Origin: Fistulifera solaris
Taxonomy: Eukaryota > Bacillariophyta > Bacillariophyceae > Naviculales > Stauroneidaceae
Direction: 5' to 3'
DNA length: 64,000 nucleotides
Assembly: GCA_030295235.1 (NCBI GenBank)
Contig: AP026124.1
Coordinates: forward strand, 1,860,001 to 1,924,000
Positions 19,838-30,199 of the stretch are shown here, in pieces (the stretch's first letter is position 1; each line of letters opens with the position of its first letter). The notes under the pieces are model-generated. The model had not been told where the DNA came from. It saw only the letters and a list, made by a program, of their open reading frames with translations, and searched no databases. A program made the translations under genes and the position numbers.

Positions 19838-22075
19838 TTGACTTTGGTGACATCCTACGTAGTACCAGATATGGTTTGTGCAGCTTCGATCACGCGCCTT
19901 CACAAAGGCGGTGATGCCGGTCCTTGTGGATGCTCACATCCTCCGCATCGGAAGTGTTACACAAAGGGAATCAAACAGCTGCAGCGTTTGATTAGTTCCA
20001 TCTGTTCAGCTTCAAAAATGGAAAGTTGTTTTGATAGGACGCAGGGATTGCCTGGCGGGCTGATACGTTGCAATGCCAACCGAGCGCTTTGCGAAATGCC
20101 GGTAGTTCATTTCCTTTCCCGAAGAATTGGCCTTCCGTGGTTTCAACTGAACAGTGCGACGGAACGTTTTTGTATATATCCTATTTCAAAGTGTCGAACT
20201 TTATTGATAAGGAGAGTCTTGAAGCTGCGGAAAAGCAAGTCTTTTTGTCGACCATGGCTTTCGCGACTGCTACTAGTGACGCTTTATTTTGCAATCGGTC
20301 AAGCACAGCAAATAGATGCTCCCCAAGCGACCACTCAGGCACCTGCTCCGATACCTCTCCCTTCTTCTATAGCGCCTAGTTGGATTCCGAGCATAATACC
20401 GTCCGTGAAACCATCGACGTTTCCCTCTAGTTCGGCGCAGCCCACTTTGTCCTTCGTTCCATCGTCAGGACCTTCGCAATCAAAAATTCCTTCCGCTCTG
20501 CCATCTTTCGCTCCGACACTGTTTCCGACATTGACTGCGCTTTCCAGTCGACGAGCCAACTATCAGCAGGAGTTCATCATGCCCGAAGATGACACCTTTT
20601 TCACTTCCGACGAGCTCAGCAACATGACGGTGCTATTTAACAACTACACAGAGAAATTTGCCCCGGAACATGCTATGCATTCGACAACCAATTGCACAGC
20701 TCTCATTGGGGATCAACAAAAGTTTAGCATAGACGGGACGGACCGAGCAAGATTGATCCTACTTTACAACTGTTTGTATTCATCACGACGAATTTCGGTG
20801 TTGGATTTTCCCGACCTCTATGTGGCCTTTGTCAACGGGAATTTGGACAATTTTACATCGAATGTTCAGACTATTGTGCCCCGACTGTTTAGCGCTAATA
20901 CTGTCGTCAGCTTTGCTATCAGCACGGAAGCTCCGACGACGAGCCCGTATCCGACATTTGTCCCCACCGATGAGCCCACCTATTCGGACCAACCCTCACT
21001 GGTCCCCAGCGAATTGCCTACCGAAAAACCAGTCCTTCCTACGGCTTCTCCGACGGATGTCTTACTTACTTTACAACCAGCGCCTCCACCGACGAGTCCC
21101 CCGACCGATCGAAAGCCGGTGGGCCTGATTAGCGGCGTCGTTGTGGGAGCAGGAGTGTTGGGCTTGGCGGCGCTGGTGGCTCTCTACTTTTACCTCAAAA
21201 TGAAGCAGCGACAAGAGAATGCATCGAGACAGGCTGCACTCGACAAAGAGCAAGTTGTTGCAGACGAGTATCCATCGTATGCCGGAGGCGACGACAGAGA
21301 GGCGAACAATGTGAGTTCGCCGATATCACCCAGTGATTCGTTGCTTTCTCAGAAATCGTTGCTGTCCCATGGTGATTCGGTGCTCGATGACAAATCGACA
21401 GATGAATTGGATGGAACCAAGGGTTTGCAAGATGAGTTTGATCAATTCCGCGACCAGACGTTGGAGCAGTTCCGGTCGAATGTGGAAGGTAGCTTAGCAG
21501 GCTTTGAGGGGATTATGAGTGCGGCCGTCACCAAAGCCCTCATGGGCGATGATGATATCGACAACAATCCCACAATCTTACTCTGGGGCTGCCAAGCAGA
21601 TCCAAGTTCTGTCGAAATTGAGGCGAGCGCCCTGTGCGAAGTGAACGATTGGCTGAAACGAAACGAGTCTTCCTCCGCCGAAAAGAAACGGCTGTTCATG
21701 AACGACATTATCAATCGCATGCTGGCAACGACGCGGTCCGGATATCTGCGTGCTGACGATGCGTCACGAACGGTTCATGAATCCGCCGCTTTATTGGGTC
21801 TTCCTCTCGCGAACGAACTTTCCATGACCACGGTACTTTTTAGCGGTATGCGAAAGACTATTGAGGCCTCGGACATGGTGAAAGTCCTTCGTGAATTCGG
21901 TGATATCGATGTCGCGGCCGTAGCGTCGGGTCAACGAGGCTTTGGGCTCGTACGGTACCGCAACAGCAAATCGGTTGAAAAGGCCTTACGTCGGTATCGC
22001 GATGGCGAAATCGTGATACAGGATGTTGCTGTGCAAATGAAAGTCCTACAACCCAGTGGAACTGTAGATAGCTAG
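19838..22075 (+). CDS. Secreted-type transmembrane protein with Pro/Ser/Thr-rich ectodomain and a cytosolic RRM-like domain
   Basis: One uninterrupted frame of 745 codons. A hydrophobic segment (LSRLLLVTLYFAIGQAQ, near residue 145) looks like a signal peptide, so translation probably starts at a downstream Met such as 20098 (MPVVHFLSRR). The ectodomain has PSxxPSxxP repeats, N-glycosylation sequons (NMTV, NYTE, NCTA, NFTS) and a second PTxxP-rich stalk. A single membrane segment (GLISGVVVGAGVLGLAALVALYF) is followed by a charged cytoplasmic part. The last 80 residues match an RRM: TVLFSGM as RNP2, EASDMVKVLREFGDI as the first helix and RGFGLVRY as RNP1. Pro-rich surface proteins are common in diatoms; an RNA-binding fold on the cytosolic side is not expected. 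No frame break. Confidence 0.75.
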   Translation: MTLVTSYVVPDMVCAASITRLHKGGDAGPCGCSHPPHRKCYTKGIKQLQRLISSICSASKMESCFDRTQGLPGGLIRCNANRALCEMPVVHFLSRRIGLPWFQLNSATERFCIYPISKCRTLLIRRVLKLRKSKSFCRPWLSRLLLVTLYFAIGQAQQIDAPQATTQAPAPIPLPSSIAPSWIPSIIPSVKPSTFPSSSAQPTLSFVPSSGPSQSKIPSALPSFAPTLFPTLTALSSRRANYQQEFIMPEDDTFFTSDELSNMTVLFNNYTEKFAPEHAMHSTTNCTALIGDQQKFSIDGTDRARLILLYNCLYSSRRISVLDFPDLYVAFVNGNLDNFTSNVQTIVPRLFSANTVVSFAISTEAPTTSPYPTFVPTDEPTYSDQPSLVPSELPTEKPVLPTASPTDVLLTLQPAPPPTSPPTDRKPVGLISGVVVGAGVLGLAALVALYFYLKMKQRQENASRQAALDKEQVVADEYPSYAGGDDREANNVSSPISPSDSLLSQKSLLSHGDSVLDDKSTDELDGTKGLQDEFDQFRDQTLEQFRSNVEGSLAGFEGIMSAAVTKALMGDDDIDNNPTILLWGCQADPSSVEIEASALCEVNDWLKRNESSSAEKKRLFMNDIINRMLATTRSGYLRADDASRTVHESAALLGLPLANELSMTTVLFSGMRKTIEASDMVKVLREFGDIDVAAVASGQRGFGLVRYRNSKSVEKALRRYRDGEIVIQDVAVQMKVLQPSGTVDS

Positions 22076-22128
22076 TTCTCGAGTGCCACAGAGGAATACC
22101 TTCATAGTGATGATGCTTTACTACAGTG

Positions 22129-22698
22129 TCATATTAGTTTTATTAAAGCGTAACCCACGGAGTGGGATGCACTTCCTTCGAGATGATCAACGAAGTCATG
22201 AATGGTTGGTGGATTACTTGTTTTCATTTGTTCGATGGCGGACGAGGCGTCCTGGACTGTACACTCCAGTGGTCGTACCCATTGACCTCCGAGATCATCT
22301 TTCCCAAACGCCTCCAGGAGTTTATCCACATTTCCTTCACCGTTTCGACACGCCACTAATTTCGCATTCTGTAACACCAGAAGGACAGGTTCTAGGTCCT
22401 TGGTTTCCAAGTTTGCCGCCATGCGCAACGCCACCGGTCCCGCTTTCGTGTCGTGCAGCAAGGCCGGAGCGGTATACCATCCCACAATGGTCTTATTGTG
22501 AATCAAACCCATGGCTGTTTCGACCAAGGGTCGCGTCGGAGTTCCATGACAGACCGGTATCGCATTCTGAACGACTCCGGCCATGGGACCGACCAATAAT
22601 CCGTGGATGGCTTCGTAGGGGTGGGAGGCCGCATGTTGCGTGACAATCAGGAGCGCCGACGGTTCGACCGACACTTTTTGGATGGATTGTTTGGTCAT
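22129..22698 (-). CDS. EMC8: ER membrane protein complex subunit 8/9
   Basis: Encodes 189 residues from ATG 22698 (MTKQSIQKVSVEPSAL). EMC8/9 features are visible: the opening LLIVTQHAASHPYEAIHGLL, then PVCHGTPTRPLVETAMGLI, IVGWYTAPALL and VLLVLQNAKL. The protein is an inactive MPN/JAMM fold on the cytosolic side of the EMC, which inserts tail-anchored and multi-pass proteins into the ER. The frame is open further to 22875, but that stretch resembles no EMC8 sequence. A pyrimidine-AG just upstream (ATTATTTCAG) suggests a 5'-UTR intron. The stop lies 53 bp from that of the RRM surface protein gene. One gene serves where vertebrates have the EMC8/EMC9 pair. Confidence 0.88.
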   Translation of the reverse strand: MTKQSIQKVSVEPSALLIVTQHAASHPYEAIHGLLVGPMAGVVQNAIPVCHGTPTRPLVETAMGLIHNKTIVGWYTAPALLHDTKAGPVALRMAANLETKDLEPVLLVLQNAKLVACRNGEGNVDKLLEAFGKDDLGGQWVRPLECTVQDASSAIEQMKTSNPPTIHDFVDHLEGSASHSVGYALIKLI

Positions 22699-23802
22699 TA
22701 CTTCTTCAACTGATCCACTGAAATAATGAATAAATGAATCGAATTTTCTTTTCGAATTTTGAGACTTTATACGTTGTTGTATTGGTTCAGAAAATGCATT
22801 TAAAACCTTGTTTGCTGTTTGGTTTTTTATTTTATATCGTCTCGTGACTGAAATCCAGTCGTGATACTTGTACATGGTACTTGTATGTACCAGGGAAGGA
22901 CGTTAAAATTCTGCCTCCCAGTACAATATTCTACGTAGCGTCTACGACGAGCCAGAATTTTAACGCCGTTCCGAGCACCGGTAAGGTACAAAGTACTACG
23001 TACTAAGGTAATTTTTCGCCGAGAATGCGCTCCATGGACATGGAATACTTTTTCACGTAATAAGGCCAAATCAAAGTGCATCACGGATGTAACTAGCTAC
23101 TAGCTCTCAAAAGCAACGGTATTGATGGAAGCATGATCCCCTTTCGGAATGGTCGTGCAGATCCTTACGTACTTTGTACAAACTCGTTGTTTTGTTTCGT
23201 GATTGAAATCTGCAGTCGTGCAAAAGGTTGCCTACAAGTTGCGTCATAGTAAATCTTTGTTGTCAAGCAATGGATAACGTTTCGTCGACATAGATCCACA
23301 TCAAACGCGTATTGAAAGCCTAAAGAGCTTTTAACAGCACGTGTAGCAATAATAAATAAAGCTTCTTCAAAAGAGGTCGTGGGGAGCACAATGCGGACCA
23401 TACGTAATACGTACGAACATCGTTGTTTGGATCGTGACTGAAATTCAGTCACGGATAAAGGTTGCCTTGCATTTGGAACTACTAGTAATTTGAGGTGCAG
23501 CAGTTGCCTTGCGGTTCATCACCGTGACCGTATTTTGTAACTTTCGCGTCATTTCTGTTATCGGCTTGTCATTGTTGTTGTCTTGCTTTCACCTTGAAAA
23601 CAAAAATTTTCCTTTGTTTCTACTGTTGGCACAAGTAAAGATCGTTTACAAATATACCTGGTAACGGCTTAAAAGTCGGAGACGATCGTGAGAGGTGCTA
23701 CTGTCACACAAACACCCAACATCACATTCAACGTTTGTGCCTTATTTCGGTGCATTCAAGTGAATTAGTGATTATACTACTTTCGTATTCTTTACCAGCC
23801 CC
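22699..23802. other. Intergenic region with three family-B palindromes
   Basis: A divergent promoter region of 1.1 kb without a convincing gene. Palindromes lie at 22842-22864, 23197-23220 and 23432-23454. The last two share flanks (CGTTGTTT before, AAAGGTTGCCT after), so they are diverged copies of a unit of about 60 bp. GTAC-rich self-complementary stretches are at 22866-22895 and 22978-23010. Confidence 0.6.
23432..23454. repeat. Best copy of palindromic repeat family B
   Basis: TCGTGACTGAAATTCAGTCA (first 20 bases) is a near-perfect inverted repeat with 9-base arms. Related copies are at 9811, 10017, 22842, 23197 and 25291, all outside coding sequence. Confidence 0.75.
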
Positions 23803-24683
23803 ATGAAAGGAACAGAACCACTATATCCACGCGAAAAGAGCGATGCAACAAAGAACAAGAAGTACCATTGGTTCACCAGACCATCCGTTTTCCACAATTC
23901 ATCTTGGCAAGCCGCGACTCTTTTACCCAGTCTATCCGTTTGTTTCAAGGTAGCATTGGGAATCACTACTACGCTTTATATTCTCAATCAGAGTCATTTG
24001 CTACCAAAGCCGCTTTCTGCGGTGGTCAGTAAAACGTTGTTTTGGCCGACTTTGCCAATCACTGTCTTGAAGCGATTGGGACGATGGACCACCCGTGTCG
24101 ATGAGACTGTATTAATGGGAGGTGCTCCTTTTGGTTTTGCTGGTCTTCCCGAATCGCTTCATGACAATTATGGGGTGAGTTTCCTTTGTCACATTTCTCT
24201 TATTTTCTATAATCCTATCAAGGTCGTTTCACTGTTGCATTATTTCAACATTAGGTTCGTGGTGTCATCAACATGTGCGAAGAGTATCGCGGTCCTCTAA
24301 GAGAATACAGTAGGCTAGGAATGAAAGAGCTCTGGCTTCCCACGGTCGATCACTTTGAACCATCGATCAAAGATCTGAATCGGGCCGTGCAGTTCATTGA
24401 GCGACATCGGCGAATGGGGTCGAGAGTCTATGTTCATTGTCGAGCGGGACACGGACGCTCCGCGGCAGCTGTGTTTGCTTGGTTACTTTCGAAGGATCCA
24501 TCCGTGGACCGAAAAACGTTGAATGAAGACTTGTGCAAACTTCGAGATGTGAGAACAACACTCTGGCAACAGCCGAATATCATTAAATACCATACTTCGC
24601 TTTTGTCAGGAGATGACGACGGCATTGGGTGGACTGGCGAGGAAGCACATGACAGCAAAGTTGATGACGATGATTCTCGATAG
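23803..24683 (+). CDS. PTPMT1-like dual-specificity phosphatase
   Basis: Two exons, 23803-24174 and 24255-24683; the 80-bp intron (GTGAGT...TTAG) joins NYG to VRGVINMCEEY. The active site is the HC(x5)R loop in VYVHCRAGHGRSAAA. Upstream are WTTRVDETVLMGGAPFGF, which matches the substrate-side strand of this family, and a conserved Asp in LPTVDHFEP. An N-terminal hydrophobic segment (VCFKVALGITTTLYIL) may anchor the protein or form part of a leader. PTPMT1 makes phosphatidylglycerol from its phosphate in mitochondria during cardiolipin synthesis, and plant and algal relatives do the same in other membranes. Substrate and location here are inference. The C-terminus is acidic (DSKVDDDDSR). Confidence 0.85.
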
Positions 24684-25456
24684 CATAACTCAACCTTCAC
24701 AATTTGCGTCGAGTGATTCTTGACAGAAGAAGAACGCTTTTTTGACTGAAGGTAGGAGCCGCGAGAAATTCAACGAGCATTTGTAAGGAAGAGATTGCAA
24801 ATGCAGCAAGAATGTGATAACAACTCTATCGAGGTTAGATCTACTCCAAGAATAATCGGCGTTCTTGACTGGACTTTAGGTCCAGTTCGTTTTCATACAA
24901 AGTAGTGACCGTCATTTTCTGGTGAATTTGATTGCGGATCGTCATCTCCCTATAGAAGGATATTTTTGTGCTCGATAATACCTGACTTGGTAAGCCAAAC
25001 TTGTTGATTGATTTTATTACGGAGTACAAGACATTTATATTGACCAGCATTTGCAAATTCAATCGCGGTTGCGTACAATAATCACCAAATTAAGGATCCA
25101 AGAGCCAGCCTATTGCCTAACCACAATTCGATCTGCTATTTTGGTAAGCAAACTTTGTTTTCATAGCAATACAATAGCTTTCGTCGGCACTTGCAATGCA
25201 TTCCTTTACTTGCTTACGTCGAAATCCTTGCGGGAGTGTTGTCTTCCGTATTTACTTGTACTATGGCCCAAAGTGTTGTTCGTTTTTCGCTACGACTGCT
25301 TTTCAGTCATGAATCATCACGATCTTTCCCTGTGAGCTGGGCACCACTTTTTGACTTCACCACAATAACCAAATCATATTCATTCTTGTACTTATCTTTG
25401 GCCGCAAAGTACGGAGTAATAGTTGTTCTTGACAATCCCAAGGTATTTACTATAAT
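24684..25456. other. Intergenic region between PTPMT1-like gene and FKBP gene
   Basis: About 0.8 kb with no convincing coding sequence. One family-B palindrome is at 25291-25312 (ACGACTGCTTTTCAGTCATG). The FKBP start lies directly downstream. Confidence 0.55.
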
Positions 25457-25921
25457 ATGGGTTTTACCAAGGAAGTCATTCGCCAAGGAAACGGGCAAAA
25501 GCCTCAGCGCGGACAGACCGTAACGGTACGTTCCGCGCGTTTCAGACAATACGGTGGGGTTGTTACGGGTAGTTTTCCCCCTCCTTGAGGTTTCTGCTAT
25601 CGCGTATTACTTATTCTCGTTCTCCTATCTTATCCCGCTCTCGTACGAAAGGTACATTGCACCGGCTATGGCAAGGACCGCGACTTGTCGAAGAAGTTCT
25701 GGTCGACGAAAGATCCAGGGCAAGAGCCATTTTCATTCAAAGTTGGCATGGGACAAGTCATCAAAGGTTGGGACGAAAGTGTTATTGATATGAGCTTGGG
25801 CGAGATCGCGAAAATTCATTGTTCTCCGGATTATGCGTACGGGGCCGATGGCTTTCCTGCTTGGGGAATCATGCAAAACAGCGAGTTGATCTTTGAAATT
25901 GAAGTCTTACAGTATTCCTAA
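25457..25921 (+). CDS. FKBP12-type peptidyl-prolyl cis-trans isomerase
   Basis: Two exons, 25457-25525 and 25652-25921, with a 126-bp intron (GTACGT...AAAG) that joins QTVT to VHCTGYGKD. The 112-residue product is the size of FKBP12 (about 108). Family landmarks are GFTKEVIRQGNGQKPQRGQ, VHCTGYG, FSFKVGMGQVIKGWDE, AKIHCSPDYAYG and the closing strand LIFEIEVLQY. The usual G(x)P-IPP loop reads DGFPAWGIMQ here. FKBP12 proteins catalyse prolyl isomerisation and bind FK506 or rapamycin. No leader is visible, so a cytosolic location is likely. Convergent with BOP1, stops 49 bp apart. Confidence 0.92.
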
Positions 25922-25970
25922 ATCGACCTCTATTTATGCTAAGCAATGCTTAAATACGATATTTGATTTC

Positions 25971-28419
25971 TTAAATATCCTGCCACAGAAATAGCTTACC
26001 ATCAGCTCCACCGGTGAACAACCACGGCTGAGTAGGGTGGAACACGTTGGCCAAGACGCCCAACTTATTCGTAACACTGTGTCCGCGTAAGATCTTGACC
26101 GGCACAATGAGTGGGTTTCGCATCAAATCGCTGTAGACCATGCTGTGGAATACATGGACCGTTCCATCATCCGAGGCACTGGCCATGAGAGGATAGCGAT
26201 GGTGATATCGGCAGGAACGAATGGCGCGTTCGTGATACTTTAATGTTTTAAAGGGAGTCGCGCTCAAATCAAGATCAAACCAAACCACACGACGATCCAG
26301 ACTGCCCACGATTAGATGATCTCCCGATGGGTGAATATCCAAAGATGAGATCCAGCGGCAACCCGACATGAGACGCTTAATCATACTTTGTTTTACCAGA
26401 TGATAGACTCGTACATGTTGCTGACTTGCGACGAACAGGAAAGGCTTGTTGGGATGGAAGCAAGCCAGTTGCGTTTCACCTTTCGCCTTGCTAAAGGGCT
26501 GTTGGGATATACCCTTGCTTAGCTGATGGATCAACACAGCAGCAGCACCAGCTTTGGACTAATGGAAACAAAGTAGTCGCCCTTGGCCTGCCATCGGACA
26601 CTCGCCACGTCTCGGGAAGTAAGCAAAACACAAATAGGTCCTGCGCTACCTTTCTTGGCAGCTGCACTGAGCGGTTGTTCGCCTCGTGTGGCGTCATCTT
26701 TCACGGGATGCCATTGAACTGTTTTACCAGCTTTGGCGTTGCTGACATTACCGCCTTGTAGCGCTGCCGCAAGTAATGCTTGGGTCAGATCGGCATTTGT
26801 ACGACTTGCTGTACCTGTCGCAACAACTACGACAAACAATCCAACGGTAGCCAGTAGACAATGATGCTCCGGATTAGGATTCCATTCCACGCAAACCACA
26901 GGGCGCGTCGCGGGTTCTTCTTCTTCTGCTTTGTCCACTTCGAAACCAGCCACCAAAGAAGAGAGATCCCAGCTACGTAGCAATCGACCAGTCTGCACTT
27001 CCCAGATGCGAAGATACCCATCCGATGCTCCACTTGCCATGTACTGACCATCTGGACTGGCGCTGATCGAGCGGATTGCTGGAGCTGTCTCGCCATCAAA
27101 GGGAGTGACATACTCCACGCATTTCGCAGTCGGAAAAGGTTTCAGATCGCTGGCACGAGGTAACTTAGGGACCAGACTCTCCGGATCGATATTCAAGCGG
27201 CGCTTCATGACACGAGGACAAAGATAGAGATCCAAGCAGCGTTCAAATGCTTCGCGGACGGAGTGCTCGTATGCTCCAACAGAGCGCAAGTTCGGATACT
27301 TCTTCGGTATAAGAAGACCATGTGGTCTATCTTGAGGCTCCATATCTTTCCATTCTTCGAGTTCTTTCTCGGTAGGAAGATACTCATCCGGTGGAATGTA
27401 ACTCTCTGCATGACCCGGCGGAGGTAGCTTGGGTGCAGCAATATGTTGCGGTCCCTTTCGCATGTTGAGTAAATCCTCATCATCTGCAGCCCAAATTGTG
27501 AATGGCAAATTCGGATCAGACTTTTTATTCGCGTCGTTCATGTCTCGTATTTTTCCGGTCAAGTAATCCATATTGATGTCACCACGCTCCAATTTCTCAA
27601 GAAGCTTGTCGACTTGCATCTTTTCGTATTGGTTTGGCTGGAAGTGTGATTTTGGCTTGTAGCGATCAGCGTTCAATCCTGATACTTCCTTATCAACACC
27701 CGAAAAGTAGTCGATGTAATCCGGGTTGGCGTCGTGCTCGGGGTGGGCGAATGCACCAGCGCGAACACGTCGAATCAGTTCCAGCTGACGAGCTGAGAGT
27801 TCGACATTACGATCATTCAAAGCGTCATGAACAACAAACTTCCCCTTGGCAATATTATCTTGCTGAGCTAAAGCTTGATCAATAAGATCGCCTGATTCTC
27901 CCAAACTGGCTGATTTTCCGATTTTCTTTCCATGCGCGTCATAACCGATGTGATCAAATTCATCGTACCAATGAAGAGGGACTCGTCCGATACGGTTACC
28001 GGTTCCGTCAGGATCGTCTTCATCCGAAGAAAGATCGTCTGTATGAATAAACTCCGCAGCTTTTTCTCCTCCGTTAACGGTTCGCTTTGCAGTTCTTTCT
28101 TTTTCCAAGCTCGAGGAGCCTTTTCATATGCCACCGCTATTTCGTCGTCCGAATCGTCGTCATTTTTCTGCTTTTCCAGTAGATCCTCATCTTCGTCTGA
28201 AGATCCCTGATCTTCAAAATCATCGTCACTCTCTTCGCTTTCGTTAGCATTTCCATAATGCAGCCCATCCTCCGAATCATAGACGCTGTCCTCCTCATCT
28301 TCCTCGTCGTCGTCATCGTCATCCGATGACGAAGCTACGGCCTCAAGGTCGGGTGAATCATCATCCTCATCATCACGAGCAGCTACTTTTTCATTTTTCT
28401 TTGTTCCTTTCCTTGCCAT
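25971..28419 (-). CDS. BOP1: BOP1/Erb1 ribosome biogenesis protein
   Basis: Three overlapping frames form one gene. The N-terminus is highly acidic (SSSDDDDDDEEDEED). The BOP1NT domain follows (IGRVPLHWYDEFDHIGYDAH, KSHFQPNQYEKMQVDKLLEK, YLPTEKELEEWK, FERCLDLYLCPRVMKRRLNI). The WD40 part includes IRSISASPDGQYMASG, LRIWEVQTGRLL, LDIHPSGDHLIVGSLDRR and a last blade ending PWLFTGGADGKLFLW. BOP1 forms the PeBoW complex with PES1 and WDR12 for 60S rRNA processing in the nucleolus. Two missing bases must be bridged: in T run 28100-28104 (joining RAWKK to ERTAKRT) and in the T triplet 26553-26555 (joining SISPK to AGAAAVLIHQL). No introns were seen. Confidence 0.95.
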
Positions 28420-29320
28420 TATTGAGTTAGGTTAACGCTGAACAAGATATATTCACGACAACCATGGAATGGAGAATAATTTGTTGGGTCGACGAGAAAT
28501 TCGAGAAATTCGATGGGTGGTTCATTCTTCGAATTGGTCATGAGCCACGAAGAACAATTCCTCGACTATGGTTAGGTTACTGTTGTTGTTCGTCAGTCGT
28601 CAGTTGCAAGGAGTTCCTCGTTCGTTAGTTCGTCAGTCGTCATGGAAGCTCGACAAATTTGAAGATTTGAAGACTATCCTCTTTACAAGAGTACCGGTAC
28701 GGTACGGTACCGTACCTGTACCTGGTACCTGTACAATACGTAGTAGCAAAACCGTGAGTTGACCAAGAACCAAGACTCAACATTCAACCTTCAACATCCA
28801 GTGAGAAACCGAATTGACAGAATGCTGTAGTCAACGAGCAGCTGTGAAATCATAAGTCATAAGTCGTTTTAGACGTCATCTTTTATGTCTTACGTCTTAA
28901 TTGTTTCGTTTCAATGGCTAAATTTCAATGCTAGCCACCAGCCACCAGCCACCTCTGGTTTCTACTTTCCACTTTACACTTCACCTAACCTTCAATACTG
29001 TCATGTACTTAATGCCCTCTAAAGAGTGATAACAACTTCTAGATTTGTCAGCGGAAGAGACAGCAGGTTTTTGAATCTCACAGATTCACAACTATATGCA
29101 TGAACTGTGGCCGACCACGAAAGTCTTGACAGTGTTTTCGGTTCTCGTCGTGCTTTTTCGGGAGACCGTGCCCCATGCCAAGCGTTTGTTGCACTGTCGT
29201 TACGTTAAACTGTCCAACCTACTCTCAGATTAAGGAAAACGAAAGAATCACTACAAACAGAATCACTCCATTTCAATTCATTGATTAGAAACAAGACGTT
29301 ATATTTATTTGATTATCGAC
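28420..29320. other. Intergenic region with GGTAC-rich and short tandem motifs
   Basis: A 0.9-kb divergent region. It holds a strongly self-complementary cluster of GTACC/GGTAC units at 28688-28735, three GCCACCA units at 28934-28953 and repeated TTCGTCAGTCGTCA motifs near 28588-28640. No gene was seen. Confidence 0.6.
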
Positions 29321-30199
29321 ATGTCACTACGTCACAAAACAGGCAAACGAAGGAGAACGATGGTGACTGCGCTGGTTTTCGATCACGATGAGGAGTCGAG
29401 TTGTGAGCTTGCGAACGATGCTGTTCCGGATCTTGTTCATGATTCGGATAGCAGTAGCTGCAGCAGCTTTTCTCCTGTCAAGTCGTCACTAACGCGTATA
29501 GCTTCAGTGGCGAGCCGTGATGATGAATTACTACGGATCATCCGCGATGCAGCTGATGCACGTGATGATAGCTGTGCAAAGAAGGATACATGCTCCGAAC
29601 CCTACCACCGTGCCAAACAAGTATCGTGGGGAACGCTGAATATCAAAATGTATCCCATCATATGCGGCGATCATCCGGACTGCGTACATGGACCCCCGCT
29701 AACGATAGCATGGGATCATGTCGCGGAAGTCACCAAATCCATAGATGAGGTTGAATTGAAACGCTCCAGTCCATCCAGTCCAGCAACACGTCTCAACTGG
29801 CTCGCTCGTCGTCAGCTCGTTCGAAGCCTTGGTGCTACGTATGAAGACATTGATGAAGCCCAGAAAGAATCTCGGCGATGCCGGTTGCAGCGCGAAGCGA
29901 CTCTGGCGCGCCTACGATTTCATGATTGGCGAGAAAAAAGTCTTTCGGCGACTCGGGCGCACATTTCATGTCAAAGCCTAAAAAAGCTCAAGGAACAAAC
30001 GAAGTGCATATTGAACATAGAATACACAAAGCAAACAATTGTTTTATATGATAGAAAAAGTTATGCATCATCGATACACGTCTTGCATCTCGAACTAATT
30101 CTCACCTACATTACTCAACTAAAGCGCTCTAGAACAAATTGCGGAGAAGTAAGACTATCTAGACTGGTACAACTAATTGCTGTTGATCAAATGATGTGA
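29321..30199 (+). CDS. Protein of unknown function with a diatom-type WG...YPIICGDHP motif
   Basis: About 292 residues from ATG 29321 (MSLRHKTGKRRR); an in-frame Met lies four codons upstream. The protein begins basic, then has an acidic/Ser-rich region. The recognisable segment is VSWGTLNIKMYPIICGDHPD followed by CVHGPPLTIAWDH. I have the impression that this W/F-G-x-h-x-h-x-x-Y ... GDxP ... GPPLxIxW pattern recurs in diatom protein families without known function, but this is recollection and was not searched. A helical, Arg-rich part follows (EAQKESRRCRLQREATLARL). The last 80 residues look less protein-like. A missing A in the run 29935-29940 would give a different, shorter C-terminus, so the end is uncertain. 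Confidence 0.6.
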   Translation: MSLRHKTGKRRRTMVTALVFDHDEESSCELANDAVPDLVHDSDSSSCSSFSPVKSSLTRIASVASRDDELLRIIRDAADARDDSCAKKDTCSEPYHRAKQVSWGTLNIKMYPIICGDHPDCVHGPPLTIAWDHVAEVTKSIDEVELKRSSPSSPATRLNWLARRQLVRSLGATYEDIDEAQKESRRCRLQREATLARLRFHDWREKSLSATRAHISCQSLKKLKEQTKCILNIEYTKQTIVLYDRKSYASSIHVLHLELILTYITQLKRSRTNCGEVRLSRLVQLIAVDQMM

